Counted from the stretch's first letter, positions 1-5,667 are shown. The stretch: DNA of 10,606 nt from Chloroflexi bacterium RBG_16_68_14 (GCA_001796995.1 MGOB01000083.1:2949-13554); one strand, 5' to 3'. Numbers and translations: made by a program. The notes: generated from the letters alone by a model not told the origin.

Positions 1-2
1 AG

Positions 3-296
3 CCGCGCCACCCCAACGGCCGGAAGGTGCGCATCGACGCGCTGCCGGAGCACGTGGCGTTCCGGGACGGCGGCTGCGCCCTGGCGCCTAGCTGCCTGCG
101 CTGCCCGCTGGAGCGCTGCCGCTACGACGAGCCGGGCGGCGCGCGCAGGCTGTTCCAGCGACCTCGGGACGAGGCGGTGCGCCGCCGTCGAGGGGAGGGC
201 GCCGACATCGACGCGCTGTCGGCGGAGTTTGGCCTCTCGCGGCGCAGCGTCTTCCGGATCCTGGCGCGGGGGCGTCAACGGATAGCGAACGGATAA
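3..296 (+). CDS. Cys4 plus helix-turn-helix protein, 5' end outside window (phage-type regulator)
   Basis: The reading frame is open to the left edge, so the gene is probably cut by the window. A GTG at 27 could start an 89-residue product, but it has no well-spaced ribosome site. Counting from that GTG, C17, C23, C26 and C31 form C-x5-C-x2-C-x4-C, which could hold a metal. Residues about 56-86 read as a helix-turn-helix (GADIDALSAEFGLSRRSVF), as in resolvase or sigma-type DNA-binding tails. I infer a small DNA-binding regulator. Similar short Cys-cluster/HTH proteins are, as far as I recall, found near phage-like genes in Chloroflexota, so control of the capsid module is plausible but not shown. 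It could instead be a small terminase-like or recombination protein. A decayed relative of its 3' end lies at 471-547. Confidence 0.6.
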   Translation, partial: PRHPNGRKVRIDALPEHVAFRDGGCALAPSCLRCPLERCRYDEPGGARRLFQRPRDEAVRRRRGEGADIDALSAEFGLSRRSVFRILARGRQRIANG

Positions 297-470
297 GCGG
301 ATGGCGGAGCGTTGTCGCGAGGGGCCAGATGATTCGTCGGCCTACGGCGGACTCGACATGACAGTGCACCCGTGTCACCCTGAGCCGAAGGCGAAGGGTC
401 TGGCCCTCCAGAACCGACGTCTCGACTGAGGGGTCAGATTCCTCGCTGCGCTCGGAATGACAGAAGGGGG

Positions 471-547
471 CGGCGGAGCGTGTTCCGCATCCTGGCGCGG
501 GGGCGGGCTGGGCTCGACAACGGATGCTCAACGGATAAGCGGATGGC
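471..547 (+). pseudogene. Remnant of a second copy of the HTH gene's 3' end
   Basis: Bases 474-506 encode RSVFRILARGR, the same peptide as the recognition-helix end of the gene at 3-296 (codons from 243). The four base differences across these 11 codons are all silent third-position changes (CGC/CGG, GTC/GTG, CGG/CGC, CGT/CGG). The sequence after the coding part is also shared: CAACGGAT...AACGGATAAGCGGATGGC occurs in both, with an 11-bp insertion before it in this copy. Upstream the match stops at a REP-like repeat ending near 463. I read this as the tail of a lost homologous gene rather than a fresh duplication. Confidence 0.6.
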
Positions 548-596
548 TCGGGAGCACGAAGCGGCGGCTCGCCTCGAGGAACGAGATTCTTCGCTT

Positions 597-618
597 CCCT
601 GCCTGCCGGCAGGCAGGG
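597..618. repeat. Perfect 22-bp palindrome inside a REP-like repeat
   Basis: The segment reads CCCTGCCTGCC then GGCAGGCAGGG and equals its own reverse complement. It sits where the neighbouring repeat type has only a short turn, between ATTCTTCGCTT and CTCAGAATGAC, so it looks like an expanded hairpin tip. Confidence 0.75.
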
Positions 619-757
619 CTCAGAATGACGTTGTTGTACTGTCACCCTGAGCGTCAGCGAAGGGTCTGGCCCTGGTTGGCGCGACGTCCGTCGCAGCGGC
701 GGGGGCGCTTCGCTTCGGCGCGACGCGACGCTAGCGCTTCGACAGTAAACAGACGTT

Positions 758-785
758 AGGAGGCCCCCGGAGACGGGGTCCTCCT
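758..785. terminator. Hairpin at the end of the repeat cluster, possible terminator
   Basis: Arms AGGAGGCCCCC and GGGGTCCTCCT pair over 11 positions with one mismatch, around a GGAGAC loop. No T-run follows, so a classic intrinsic terminator is not certain. It separates the repeat-rich stretch from the membrane-protein gene at 864. Confidence 0.4.
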
Positions 786-863
786 GCGTTGTTCCAACTC
801 GAGCTGCGCTAATGTAGTAACAGACATCTGCTAAACTGGCCTCGGCAGCCCAGCGAGGCGAGC

Positions 864-1298
864 ATGCGTTTTGCCATAGCCGTCTTCATTGTCATGAACT
901 TCGTCCTCACCGGGGCCGGGCTACTGTTGCCTTTCGCTGCGGCTGAGAACGATAGTGCGGCCCCATGGGCCGATGAAGTGTTCCGATTCAACCTGGCTTG
1001 CTTTGCAGGCGCTTCGTTCTTGATGCTGGCGACCTACATATTCGGTGCGTTCAGGTACTTGCGAGGACACCCTGCCTTCCTGATCGTCGCCTCGATTGTC
1101 GGGCTCGGCGTCCCGGCTGGGTCCTCCTTTGCCTACCTGTGGTACCTCTTCAATGTCGCCGACGCCACAATCAGCGGCCCAGTGTGGTTGTGGCTCGTAC
1201 TGCTGACGGGTGGCCTGGTTGCCCTTGCGATGATCGAGACCGCGGTGCTCCTGTTCGTGCTGGCGCGATCGGAGCGCGTGCGTCTGAAAGCCGCCTAA
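864..1298 (+). CDS. Four-helix membrane protein of unknown function
   Basis: I do not recognise the family of this 144-residue protein. Four hydrophobic segments are clear, at residues about 3-26, 44-64, 72-97 and 107-134. A short charged loop (ENDSAAPWADE) follows the first helix, and the C-terminus is basic (RSERVRLKAA). No catalytic or metal-binding pattern stands out. The start is the first ATG after the hairpin at 758-785; a TAAACT box preceded by TGC at 831-839 could be an extended -10, and the ribosome site (GAGGCGAG) is weak. Base use is less GC-biased than in the portal gene that follows. It could be a host gene next to the capsid module or a phage membrane moron. I can say only that it is an integral membrane protein. 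Confidence 0.65.
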   Translation: MRFAIAVFIVMNFVLTGAGLLLPFAAAENDSAAPWADEVFRFNLACFAGASFLMLATYIFGAFRYLRGHPAFLIVASIVGLGVPAGSSFAYLWYLFNVADATISGPVWLWLVLLTGGLVALAMIETAVLLFVLARSERVRLKAA

Positions 1299-1352
1299 CG
1301 CCTCCATCCGAAATTCCTCGAGTGCCATCTGGCGCTTTGTGGTTTCTCCGCT

Positions 1353-1391
1353 CCGTCGTAGCGTAGTGCGACAGCATCGCATCTACTACGG
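1353..1391 (+). promoter_or_regulatory. Inverted repeat overlapping the portal ribosome site
   Basis: CCGTCGTAG (1353-1361) pairs with CTACTACGG (1383-1391) with one C-T mismatch, and inside it TGCGA (1367-1371) pairs with TCGCA (1377-1381) around a five-base loop. The right arm covers the first two bases of the GGAGG ribosome site (1390-1394) of the portal gene. As RNA this could limit translation. As DNA it could be an operator for a dimeric protein. Confidence 0.4.
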
Positions 1392-1402
1392 AGGTTTCCA
1401 CG

Positions 1403-2779
1403 ATGGCCCAGAACGCCCTCACGCTTCCCCAGCAGGTCGCCCGGATGGACCTGGCCCGCTTGCGCGGCTACGCGGAGCTGCTCGCCTTCTACCAGGGCGA
1501 CCAGTGGCCGCGGCTGATGCGGCGTCGGGAGCGGCGCCTCACCTTCAACTACGCCAAGGCGCTGGTGGAGAAGACGACCTCGTACCTCATGTCCGGCATG
1601 CATGCGGTGGTGGACCCGGAGGACGGGTCGCCGGAGGCGGCTGAGCGGGCGCGCCGGGCCGAGCGGGTGCTCCAGGACGTAGCGGAGCAGAACAACCTGG
1701 CCCAACTGGACTTCGACACGGAGATCGACGCGGCGGTGCTGGGCGACGGCGCCTTCAAGGTGACCTGGGACCCCCTGGAGCGGCGGGTGCGCGTCTCGGC
1801 GCCGGACGTGCAGGGGCTCTTCGTCTGGTGGCTGGGCGACGACGTGAGCCGCGTGTGGCGCGTCGCCAGTCGCTACTACTTATCGAGCGCGGAGGAGGCA
1901 GAGCTGGCTTTCGGCTTTCGACCGACGCGGCGACCTACCCGGGACGGTCGCGTCGAGGTGGTGGAGGCATGGACGGCGGAGACGTTCCAGCTCTGGGTGG
2001 ACGGCGCGCTGGTGGAGGAGAAGGCCAACCCCTACGGCGTCGTCCCCTTCGTCATCTACCCCAACCTGCGGGAGCCGAAGCAGTTCTGGGGGACGTCAGA
2101 CATCCCGCAGATCCGCGAGTCGGTGCGGGAGCTGAACCGGGCGCTCTCCCAGCTCTCCATGATCCTGGAGCTTTCGGGCAACCCCATCGCCGTGCTGGAG
2201 AACGTGACCGAGGCGCAGGACATCGCGGTGCAGCCGGGGGCGGTGTGGGAGCTGCCGGAGCGGGCGCGGGCCTACCTGCTGGACCTGCTCCAGGGCGGCG
2301 GCGTCCAGCTCCACGTCGACTACGTGAACCTGATCTATCGCACCCTGCACGACCTGGGCGAGGCGCCGCGCACCGCCTTCGGCGAGAGCCGGGCCAACCT
2401 CTCGGGGGTGGCGCTCAACCTGGAGCTGGACCCGCTGCTGAAGAAGGTGCAGCGCAAGCGGCTGATCCGCACTGCGGCCTACCAGCGACGGAACGAGCTG
2501 GTCCTGCGCATCCTGGAGCAGGAGACGGGCGTCCGCTATGCCCCATATCGGACGCGCATCGTCTGGGGGCCGGTGGTGCCGAGCGACCGGAGCCGGCTGG
2601 TGGCGGACGAGCGGGTGCTGGTGGCGGCGGGCATCCACAGCCGCCGTCGCGCCGCCGACGAGCTGGGCGTGGCGGACCCGGAGGCGGAGTTCTCGCGCTG
2701 GCTGGAGGAGGAGGCGCATCTCGGGCGCGACGGGGCGCAGTCGAACGGGCGGGCGGCAGTGGGGCGGGAGGGTGCTTAG
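1403..2779 (+). CDS. Phage portal protein, SPP1 gp6-like family
   Basis: This 458-residue protein matches the length and layout of SPP1 gp6-type portals, the dodecameric ring through which DNA enters the procapsid. The N-terminal block holds YQGDQW (30-35) and NYAKALVEKTTSYLMSG (49-65), the typical entry motif of the family. The wing/crown region contains PYGVVPFVIYPNLREPKQFWG (from 210) with RESVRELNRALSQLS just after. GESRANLSGVALNLELD (from 327) followed by a long basic helix fits the stem and C-terminal part. The start is the ATG at 1403, with GGAGG at 1390-1394. The gene looks intact, although its last twelve codons lie in a locally repeated GC-rich segment. A capsid operon would normally have terminase just upstream and scaffold just downstream. 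Here a membrane protein precedes it and 1.6 kb of host-type genes follow. Phage origin is firm; whether it still works is not known. Confidence 0.88.
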   Translation: MAQNALTLPQQVARMDLARLRGYAELLAFYQGDQWPRLMRRRERRLTFNYAKALVEKTTSYLMSGMHAVVDPEDGSPEAAERARRAERVLQDVAEQNNLAQLDFDTEIDAAVLGDGAFKVTWDPLERRVRVSAPDVQGLFVWWLGDDVSRVWRVASRYYLSSAEEAELAFGFRPTRRPTRDGRVEVVEAWTAETFQLWVDGALVEEKANPYGVVPFVIYPNLREPKQFWGTSDIPQIRESVRELNRALSQLSMILELSGNPIAVLENVTEAQDIAVQPGAVWELPERARAYLLDLLQGGGVQLHVDYVNLIYRTLHDLGEAPRTAFGESRANLSGVALNLELDPLLKKVQRKRLIRTAAYQRRNELVLRILEQETGVRYAPYRTRIVWGPVVPSDRSRLVADERVLVAAGIHSRRRAADELGVADPEAEFSRWLEEEAHLGRDGAQSNGRAAVGREGA

Positions 2780-2835
2780 TCGCGGGAAGCGGGAGGCGGG
2801 AAGGGGGAACGGGCGGGAGGCAGTGGGGCGGAAGG
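2743..2835 (+). repeat. Direct repeat across the portal stop codon
   Basis: A segment of about 29 bp beginning GAACGGGCGGG at 2743 recurs at 2807 with two mismatches (CAGTGGGGCGG shared). The 64-bp offset places one copy in the last codons of the portal gene and the other after its stop. The intervening sequence is also G-rich (GCGGGAAGCGGGAGGCGGGAA). It looks like slippage or local duplication that may have reshaped the C-terminus. Confidence 0.55.
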
Positions 2836-2856
2836 AGGACTAGGGCGTGACACCGC

Positions 2857-2885
2857 TTGCTTTTTCCCCTCCTGCGCGGTATGCT
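2857..2885 (+). promoter_or_regulatory. Sigma-70-type promoter for the zinc-ribbon gene group
   Basis: TTGCTT (2857-2862) and TATGCT (2880-2885) are separated by exactly 17 bases. It lies after the portal stop and about 90 bases before the GTG at 2978, so the three host-type genes 2978-4312 can be expressed independently of the portal gene. Confidence 0.55.
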
Positions 2886-2977
2886 ATTAGGCAAAGCGCC
2901 ATCCAAGTCAACAGTCCCCACCCATAGGGTTCGGCACCGGCGACGCGGAGAGGCAACTACATAAAGGAGGTCGTCGC

Positions 2978-3280
2978 GTGCCTTACACCGACAAAACACT
3001 CACCTGCCAGGACTGCGGACAGTCGTTCACCTTCTCGGCGGACGACCAGGAGTTTTTCGCGGGCAAGGGCTACACCGAACCAAAGCGCTGCCCAGATTGC
3101 CGCCAACTGCGGAAAGCGGAACGAGGCTTCGCCGGCGAGCGCCGCGGTTCGCGTGAGATGTTCTCCGTGACCTGCAGCAACTGCGGGAAGCCCGCGGAGG
3201 TCCCGTTCCAGCCCCGAGGCGACCGGCCGGTCTACTGCCGGGACTGCTTCAACCGGGTGCGGCCAGCCCCCCGATACTAG
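2978..3280 (+). CDS. Double zinc-ribbon protein (CxxC-x17-CxxC family)
   Basis: This 100-residue protein contains four CxxC pairs. C10/C13 and C38/C41 form the first ribbon, which resembles the probable zinc-ribbon domain (zf-trcl). C66/C69 and C87/C90 are spaced by exactly 17 residues, the signature of the CxxC-x17-CxxC domain. All eight cysteines are present, so two zinc sites are expected. The start is GTG at 2978 with a strong AAGGAGG at 2964-2970. The family is widespread in environmental bacteria and its role is not established; nucleic-acid or protein binding is only a guess. It appears to head a group with the IscA-like gene 37 bases downstream. Its composition and cysteine pattern are cellular in style rather than capsid-related. 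Confidence 0.82.
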   Translation: MPYTDKTLTCQDCGQSFTFSADDQEFFAGKGYTEPKRCPDCRQLRKAERGFAGERRGSREMFSVTCSNCGKPAEVPFQPRGDRPVYCRDCFNRVRPAPRY

Positions 3281-3308
3281 GCCCGCAGCACACCCCAGGA
3301 GGTGCGTC

Positions 3309-3569
3309 ATACTGCAGGTGTCCGAGGACGCCAAGTCGCTCCTGAGCGAACTGCTCGAAGGACGGGCGGAGTCGGCGCAGGTCTTCCGTCTGGCAAAGAA
3401 GGGCGATGAGTTCGAGCTGTCCTTCGAGATCCCCACCGAGGGTGACGTTTTGTTCCAGCACGGCGAGGCCGACGTCCTGGCGGTGGCGCCGGACGTCGCC
3501 GAGACGCTGGAGGGCCTGTCCATCGATCTCGTTGAAACCGAGGAAAGTCCGCGTCTGGTGCTGGTCTAG
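3309..3569 (+). CDS. IscA/HesB-like small protein lacking the cysteines; likely ATA or CTG start
   Basis: The product is about 83-87 residues. From 3309 it would begin (M)LQVSEDAKSLLSELL, matching the usual opening of HesB-like proteins (MLxVTxxAxxxL). The later part, EGDVLFQHGEADVLAVAP then ETLEGLSIDLVE, follows the family pattern of a GD turn, a beta strand and a 'L-G-x-x-I-D' segment. None of the three iron-sulfur cysteines of IscA is present, as in the cysteine-less HesB-like proteins I recall from other bacteria, so an iron-sulfur role is doubtful. The only standard start is GTG at 3318, 13 bases after AGGAGG (3297-3302). ATA at 3309 (6 bases) or CTG at 3312 (9 bases) are better spaced, and the family opening favours ATA. 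Function is unknown. The gene sits between the zinc ribbon and hemolysin III genes. Confidence 0.62.
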   Translation: MLQVSEDAKSLLSELLEGRAESAQVFRLAKKGDEFELSFEIPTEGDVLFQHGEADVLAVAPDVAETLEGLSIDLVETEESPRLVLV

Positions 3570-3631
3570 GAGCCGAGCGCTCGGCGCGACAGGGAACCAG
3601 AACCCCGCACACTAGCGACATCGAGCAGGCG

Positions 3632-4312
3632 ATGACGGCTGAAGCGGCGTGGCACGTGTCGGACGGCGAGTCCGCGGCTTCGGCCCCGGAGCGGCCGGCG
3701 CTGCGGGGGGTGCTCCACCTCATCGCGGCGGGGCTGGCCGTGGCGGGCACGGTGTTGCTGCTGCTCATCGCCGACTCCCCCACCGGCTACGTCGGCGGGG
3801 CGATCTTCGCGGCGAGCCTGATGCTCCTCTACGGGACGAGCGCAACCTACCATCAGGTCAGGTGGAGGCCGTCGTGGCGGCGGATGGTCAAGCGGTTGGA
3901 CCACGCGATGATCTTCGTGCTCATCGGGGGCACCTACACGCCCTTCAGCCTCGATGTCAGCCTGGCCTGGGGGATCCCGGTGCTCTCCGTGGTCTGGGGC
4001 CTCGCGGGCGCGGGCATCCTCCTGAAGCTCGCCTGGCCGGACGCGCCCAGATGGCTCAGCGTGAGCCTCTACGTCGGGCTCGGCTGGGTGGCGGTGGTCG
4101 CCGTCTCCGAAGTTCTCGACCGGTACATGGGCAGTCCGCTCGCCCTCCTCCTGCTGGGCGGTGTCTTTTACACGCTGGGCGGTGTGATCTACGCGCTCCG
4201 CCGGCCCGACCCGTGGCCGCGCATCTTCGGCTACCACGAAGTCTTCCACACCTTGGTCGTCGCGGGCAGCGCCGTCCACTACTCCGCCATCGCGGTCTAC
4301 GTGCTGGACTAG
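3632..4312 (+). CDS. Hemolysin III family membrane protein (PAQR superfamily)
   Basis: This 226-residue protein has about seven transmembrane helices and the conserved residues of the HlyIII/adiponectin-receptor superfamily. These are SATYH (S70, H74), LDHAMIF (D90, H91), GTYTP (100-104), and HEVFH (H202, H206) plus H216 in the last helix. In related proteins the histidines and aspartate hold a metal, and a membrane hydrolase activity is proposed; bacterial members are linked to membrane homeostasis rather than proven haemolysis. Length is normal for the family. The start is ATG at 3632 with a weak ribosome site (GAGCAGG), 62 bases after the IscA-like gene, so translation may depend on co-transcription. 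It is a host-type gene lying inside the capsid module, before the scaffold promoter. Confidence 0.9.
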   Translation: MTAEAAWHVSDGESAASAPERPALRGVLHLIAAGLAVAGTVLLLLIADSPTGYVGGAIFAASLMLLYGTSATYHQVRWRPSWRRMVKRLDHAMIFVLIGGTYTPFSLDVSLAWGIPVLSVVWGLAGAGILLKLAWPDAPRWLSVSLYVGLGWVAVVAVSEVLDRYMGSPLALLLLGGVFYTLGGVIYALRRPDPWPRIFGYHEVFHTLVVAGSAVHYSAIAVYVLD

Positions 4313-4336
4313 CCTCCGCCACCTCTCCCAGACACC

Positions 4337-4371
4337 CATCCTTCGACAGCCCCAGGATGCCGTAGTACTAC
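4337..4371. repeat. Degenerate REP-like hairpin plus small palindrome
   Basis: CATCC (4337-4341) and GGATG (4355-4359) enclose TTCGACAGCCCCA, close to a common environmental repeat of the type CTTCGACAGGCTCAGGATG. The CTTCGACAG core also occurs at 737-745. GTAGTACTAC at 4362-4371 is a perfect 10-bp palindrome. Nothing else coding is seen between 4313 and 4446. Confidence 0.35.
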
Positions 4372-4386
4372 AGTGCCATTCCCGGC

Positions 4387-4415
4387 TTGACTGAATAGCA
4401 CATCAGTTCTATTCT
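4387..4415 (+). promoter_or_regulatory. Sigma-70-type promoter for the scaffold gene
   Basis: TTGACT (4387-4392) and TATTCT (4410-4415) are separated by 17 bases, close to consensus. The expected transcript start is about 25 bases before the ATG at 4447, which has AGGAGG at 4435-4440. The scaffold gene is therefore separately promoted from the portal gene. Confidence 0.62.
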
Positions 4416-4446
4416 CATCGCAAACCATGCTAGCAGGAGGAGAGCG

Positions 4447-4941
4447 ATGAGCGACGATGAACTGGCGGCGCTGGAGGAAGAGCTGGCGGAGGCGCGGGCA
4501 GAGTCGGAGCGACTGCAGGTGACGGCGGCGGACCGGGAGGCGCGCGCCGCTCACCTGGAGTCGCAGTTGGCGGAGCTGCGACAGGAGATGACACAGGCCC
4601 GCAGCGAGGCGCAGTCCCGCGAGGAGGAGCTTACCGGCCTGCGCGAGCGCACCCAGGCGCTGGAGGAGCAGCGACGGAACGCGGCCCAGCGCTACCGGGA
4701 GCTGGCGCTCCAGCAGTCGCCGGAGCTGCCGCAGGAGCTGGTGGCCGGCGAGACGGTGGAGGAGGTGGAGCAGTCGCTCCAGCGGGCGCAGGAGACGGTG
4801 GCTAAGGTGCGCGGGCACCTGGAGTCGCAGGCGCAGGCGGGCCGGGTGCCGGTGGGGGCCCCGATACGATCGGGGCCGGACCTCTCGGGCCTGAGCGCGG
4901 AGGAGAAGATCCAGCAGGGGCTGCAGCAGCGGGGAGCCTGA
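4447..4941 (+). CDS. Coiled-coil protein, probable phage capsid scaffold
   Basis: This 164-residue, highly charged protein is almost entirely helical. Residues 3-95 form a long heptad-rich coiled coil (ELAALEEELAEARAESERL and similar), followed by a second helical part (TVEEVEQSLQRAQETVAKV) and a flexible glycine/proline region. The C-terminus is short and helical (LSAEEKIQQGLQQRGA). There is no enzymatic signature. A Glu/Gln/Arg-rich coiled-coil protein between portal and major capsid genes is the classical position and shape of a scaffolding protein, which organises capsid subunits and is then expelled. Identity rests on position and composition, since scaffolds diverge quickly; another coiled-coil structural protein is possible. 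It has its own promoter and an excellent ribosome site, and ends before two hairpins. Confidence 0.68.
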   Translation: MSDDELAALEEELAEARAESERLQVTAADREARAAHLESQLAELRQEMTQARSEAQSREEELTGLRERTQALEEQRRNAAQRYRELALQQSPELPQELVAGETVEEVEQSLQRAQETVAKVRGHLESQAQAGRVPVGAPIRSGPDLSGLSAEEKIQQGLQQRGA

Positions 4942-4970
4942 AACGGCGCAAGGATTTCAAGGATCAGCGG

Positions 4971-4988
4971 GTCGGGCTTCAGCCCGAC
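4971..4988. repeat. Short REP-like palindrome
   Basis: GTCGGGCT and AGCCCGAC pair around two central bases. This exact short palindrome type recurs in intergenic regions of many high-GC environmental genomes. It sits just after the scaffold gene. Confidence 0.45.
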
Positions 4989-5024
4989 GCATACGCGGCT
5001 CATCTGCGTCTTAGGCAAACGGCA

Positions 5025-5053
5025 GCAGGGCCACCGCCAGCCGGTGGCCCTGC
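5025..5053. terminator. Hairpin terminator between convergent genes
   Basis: GCAGGGCCACCG (5025-5036) and CGGTGGCCCTGC (5042-5053) form a perfect 12-bp stem around a five-base loop. It lies between the scaffold gene (plus, ends 4941) and the small secreted gene (minus, ends 5082) and can serve both. No strong T-run follows on either strand. Confidence 0.6.
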
Positions 5054-5081
5054 CCGCTATGCTTGCGAACTCCTGGGTTGC

Positions 5082-5333
5082 TTATGGGCAGTTATTAGCC
5101 ATCCAGTCCTGCACGGCATCCGCTCGTCCTCCATGAGGCGCGGTGCTGCTTATTGCCTGGCCGAGGTCCCCGGGGTTGGGTAGGCTAGGGTTGTCGCCTC
5201 TTGCACTCCAGGATGTCCCTTCTCCGAATTCCCTGCACCCTGCCAAGGCCGAGTTGCCGCCGCCCACCAGGGGCACGGCCGTACCGACCAGCAGGGCCGC
5301 CGCGAATGCGAAGGCCAGTATCTTCTTGCGCAT
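5082..5333 (-). CDS. Small secreted protein with two cysteines, unknown family
   Basis: The 83-residue product begins with a clear Sec signal peptide: MRKKI, a hydrophobic core rich in alanine and leucine, and a cleavage region SALAG near residues 29-32. The mature part is only about 51 residues, starts with C33 close to the cut and ends with C82, so one disulfide could close the chain. It contains GEGTSWSARGDNPSLPNPGD and a later HGGRADAVQDWMANNC. I do not recognise a family. The start is fixed by AGGAGGG about eight bases upstream on the minus strand, and a strong promoter at 5585-5612 supports real expression. It interrupts the scaffold-capsid order on the opposite strand. It might be a host exported peptide, a phage moron, or a toxin-like small protein; none is shown. 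Confidence 0.68.
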   Translation of the reverse strand: MRKKILAFAFAAALLVGTAVPLVGGGNSALAGCREFGEGTSWSARGDNPSLPNPGDLGQAISSTAPHGGRADAVQDWMANNCP

Positions 5334-5578
5334 TTGAGAATCCCTCCTCGTTTCAACTGGATTGGTTTCTGCCTGTGGTTAGGGGCGCTAGCTTTGCTCG
5401 ATAGGCGCCTCCTTTCACTCCGCTGCGACGCAGGTCTGATCCCGCAGCGCGTGCTGCTAGCATCCGGTGAGGAGGAGCACAATCCCTGCGCCCAACCATC
5501 CTGGTTCACGCTGAGACAAGAGAAGTCCGCGTCCTTGCGTAGCAGGATTCATCACCGGCGCCACCGGCCGGTGTTACG
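5334..5578 (-). promoter_or_regulatory. Long, foldable 5' leader of the small secreted gene
   Basis: From the promoter at 5585-5612 the transcript would carry about 245 untranslated bases. Several stems are visible: CACCGGC/GCCGGTG (5553-5559 with 5567-5573), CCTGC/GCAGG (5485-5489 with 5542-5546), AACCA/TGGTT (5494-5498 with 5502-5506) and GCTGCG/CGCAGC (5422-5427 with 5443-5448). I cannot assign a known riboswitch class. No gene is supported in this interval on either strand. Confidence 0.4.
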
Positions 5579-5584
5579 TCTAGT

Positions 5585-5612
5585 AGTATATGCCGACGCG
5601 CGCCGTTGTCAA
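5585..5612 (-). promoter_or_regulatory. Strong sigma-70-type promoter for the small secreted gene
   Basis: On the minus strand TTGACA (5612-5607) is followed after 16 bases by TATACT (5590-5585). This is the best promoter match in the window. It points away from the capsid gene and lies back to back with the candidate capsid promoter. Confidence 0.65.
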
Positions 5613-5639
5613 GAGCCTGACAGTGTGCCACCGGCCCGT

Positions 5640-5667
5640 TTGCGCTCTGGGGGACCTGCCCTATCCT
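5640..5667 (+). promoter_or_regulatory. Candidate promoter of the major capsid gene
   Basis: TTGCGC (5640-5645) and TATCCT (5662-5667) are spaced by 16 bases. A small hairpin GCCCCG-TGGG-CGGGGC follows at 5678-5693, in the expected 5' end of the transcript. The match is moderate. Position before a strongly translated gene supports it. Confidence 0.4.

Larger units (their letters stand above)
297..757. repeat. REP-like/MITE-like intergenic repeat cluster
   Basis: No credible intact gene is visible here. Two near-identical elements of the form TGTCACCCTGAGC...CGAAGGGTCTGGCCCT lie at 373-406 and 640-673. Between them are two further elements, 428-463 (GGGGTCAGATTCCTCGC...GGAATGACAG) and about 582-630 (GAGATTCTTCGCTTCCCT...CAGAATGAC). 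These resemble dispersed intergenic repeats common in environmental bacterial genomes, which yield spurious peptides such as CHSERSEES. The second contains a perfect palindrome, listed separately. The short open frames on both strands here are explained by the repeats. Confidence 0.65.

Noticed and set aside
88..759. Open frames on both strands in the repeat cluster
   Set aside because: They contain repeat-derived peptides such as CHSERSEES and CHPERQRR, a known signature of intergenic repeats.
1828..2850. Long open frame (340 codons) overlapping the portal gene
   Set aside because: It is a glycine/arginine/alanine-rich shadow in another frame of a GC-rich gene; the portal frame has recognisable motifs and a ribosome site.
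3312..3569. True IscA iron-sulfur carrier
   Set aside because: None of the family's three cysteines is present, so only fold-level similarity is claimed.
5379..5399. Resemblance of GAGCAAAGCTAGCG...CTAA (minus strand) to the cyclic-di-GMP-I riboswitch core
   Set aside because: The matching upstream GCAAACC hairpin and the downstream GGUUGCC-type segment are not visible, so the class cannot be supported.
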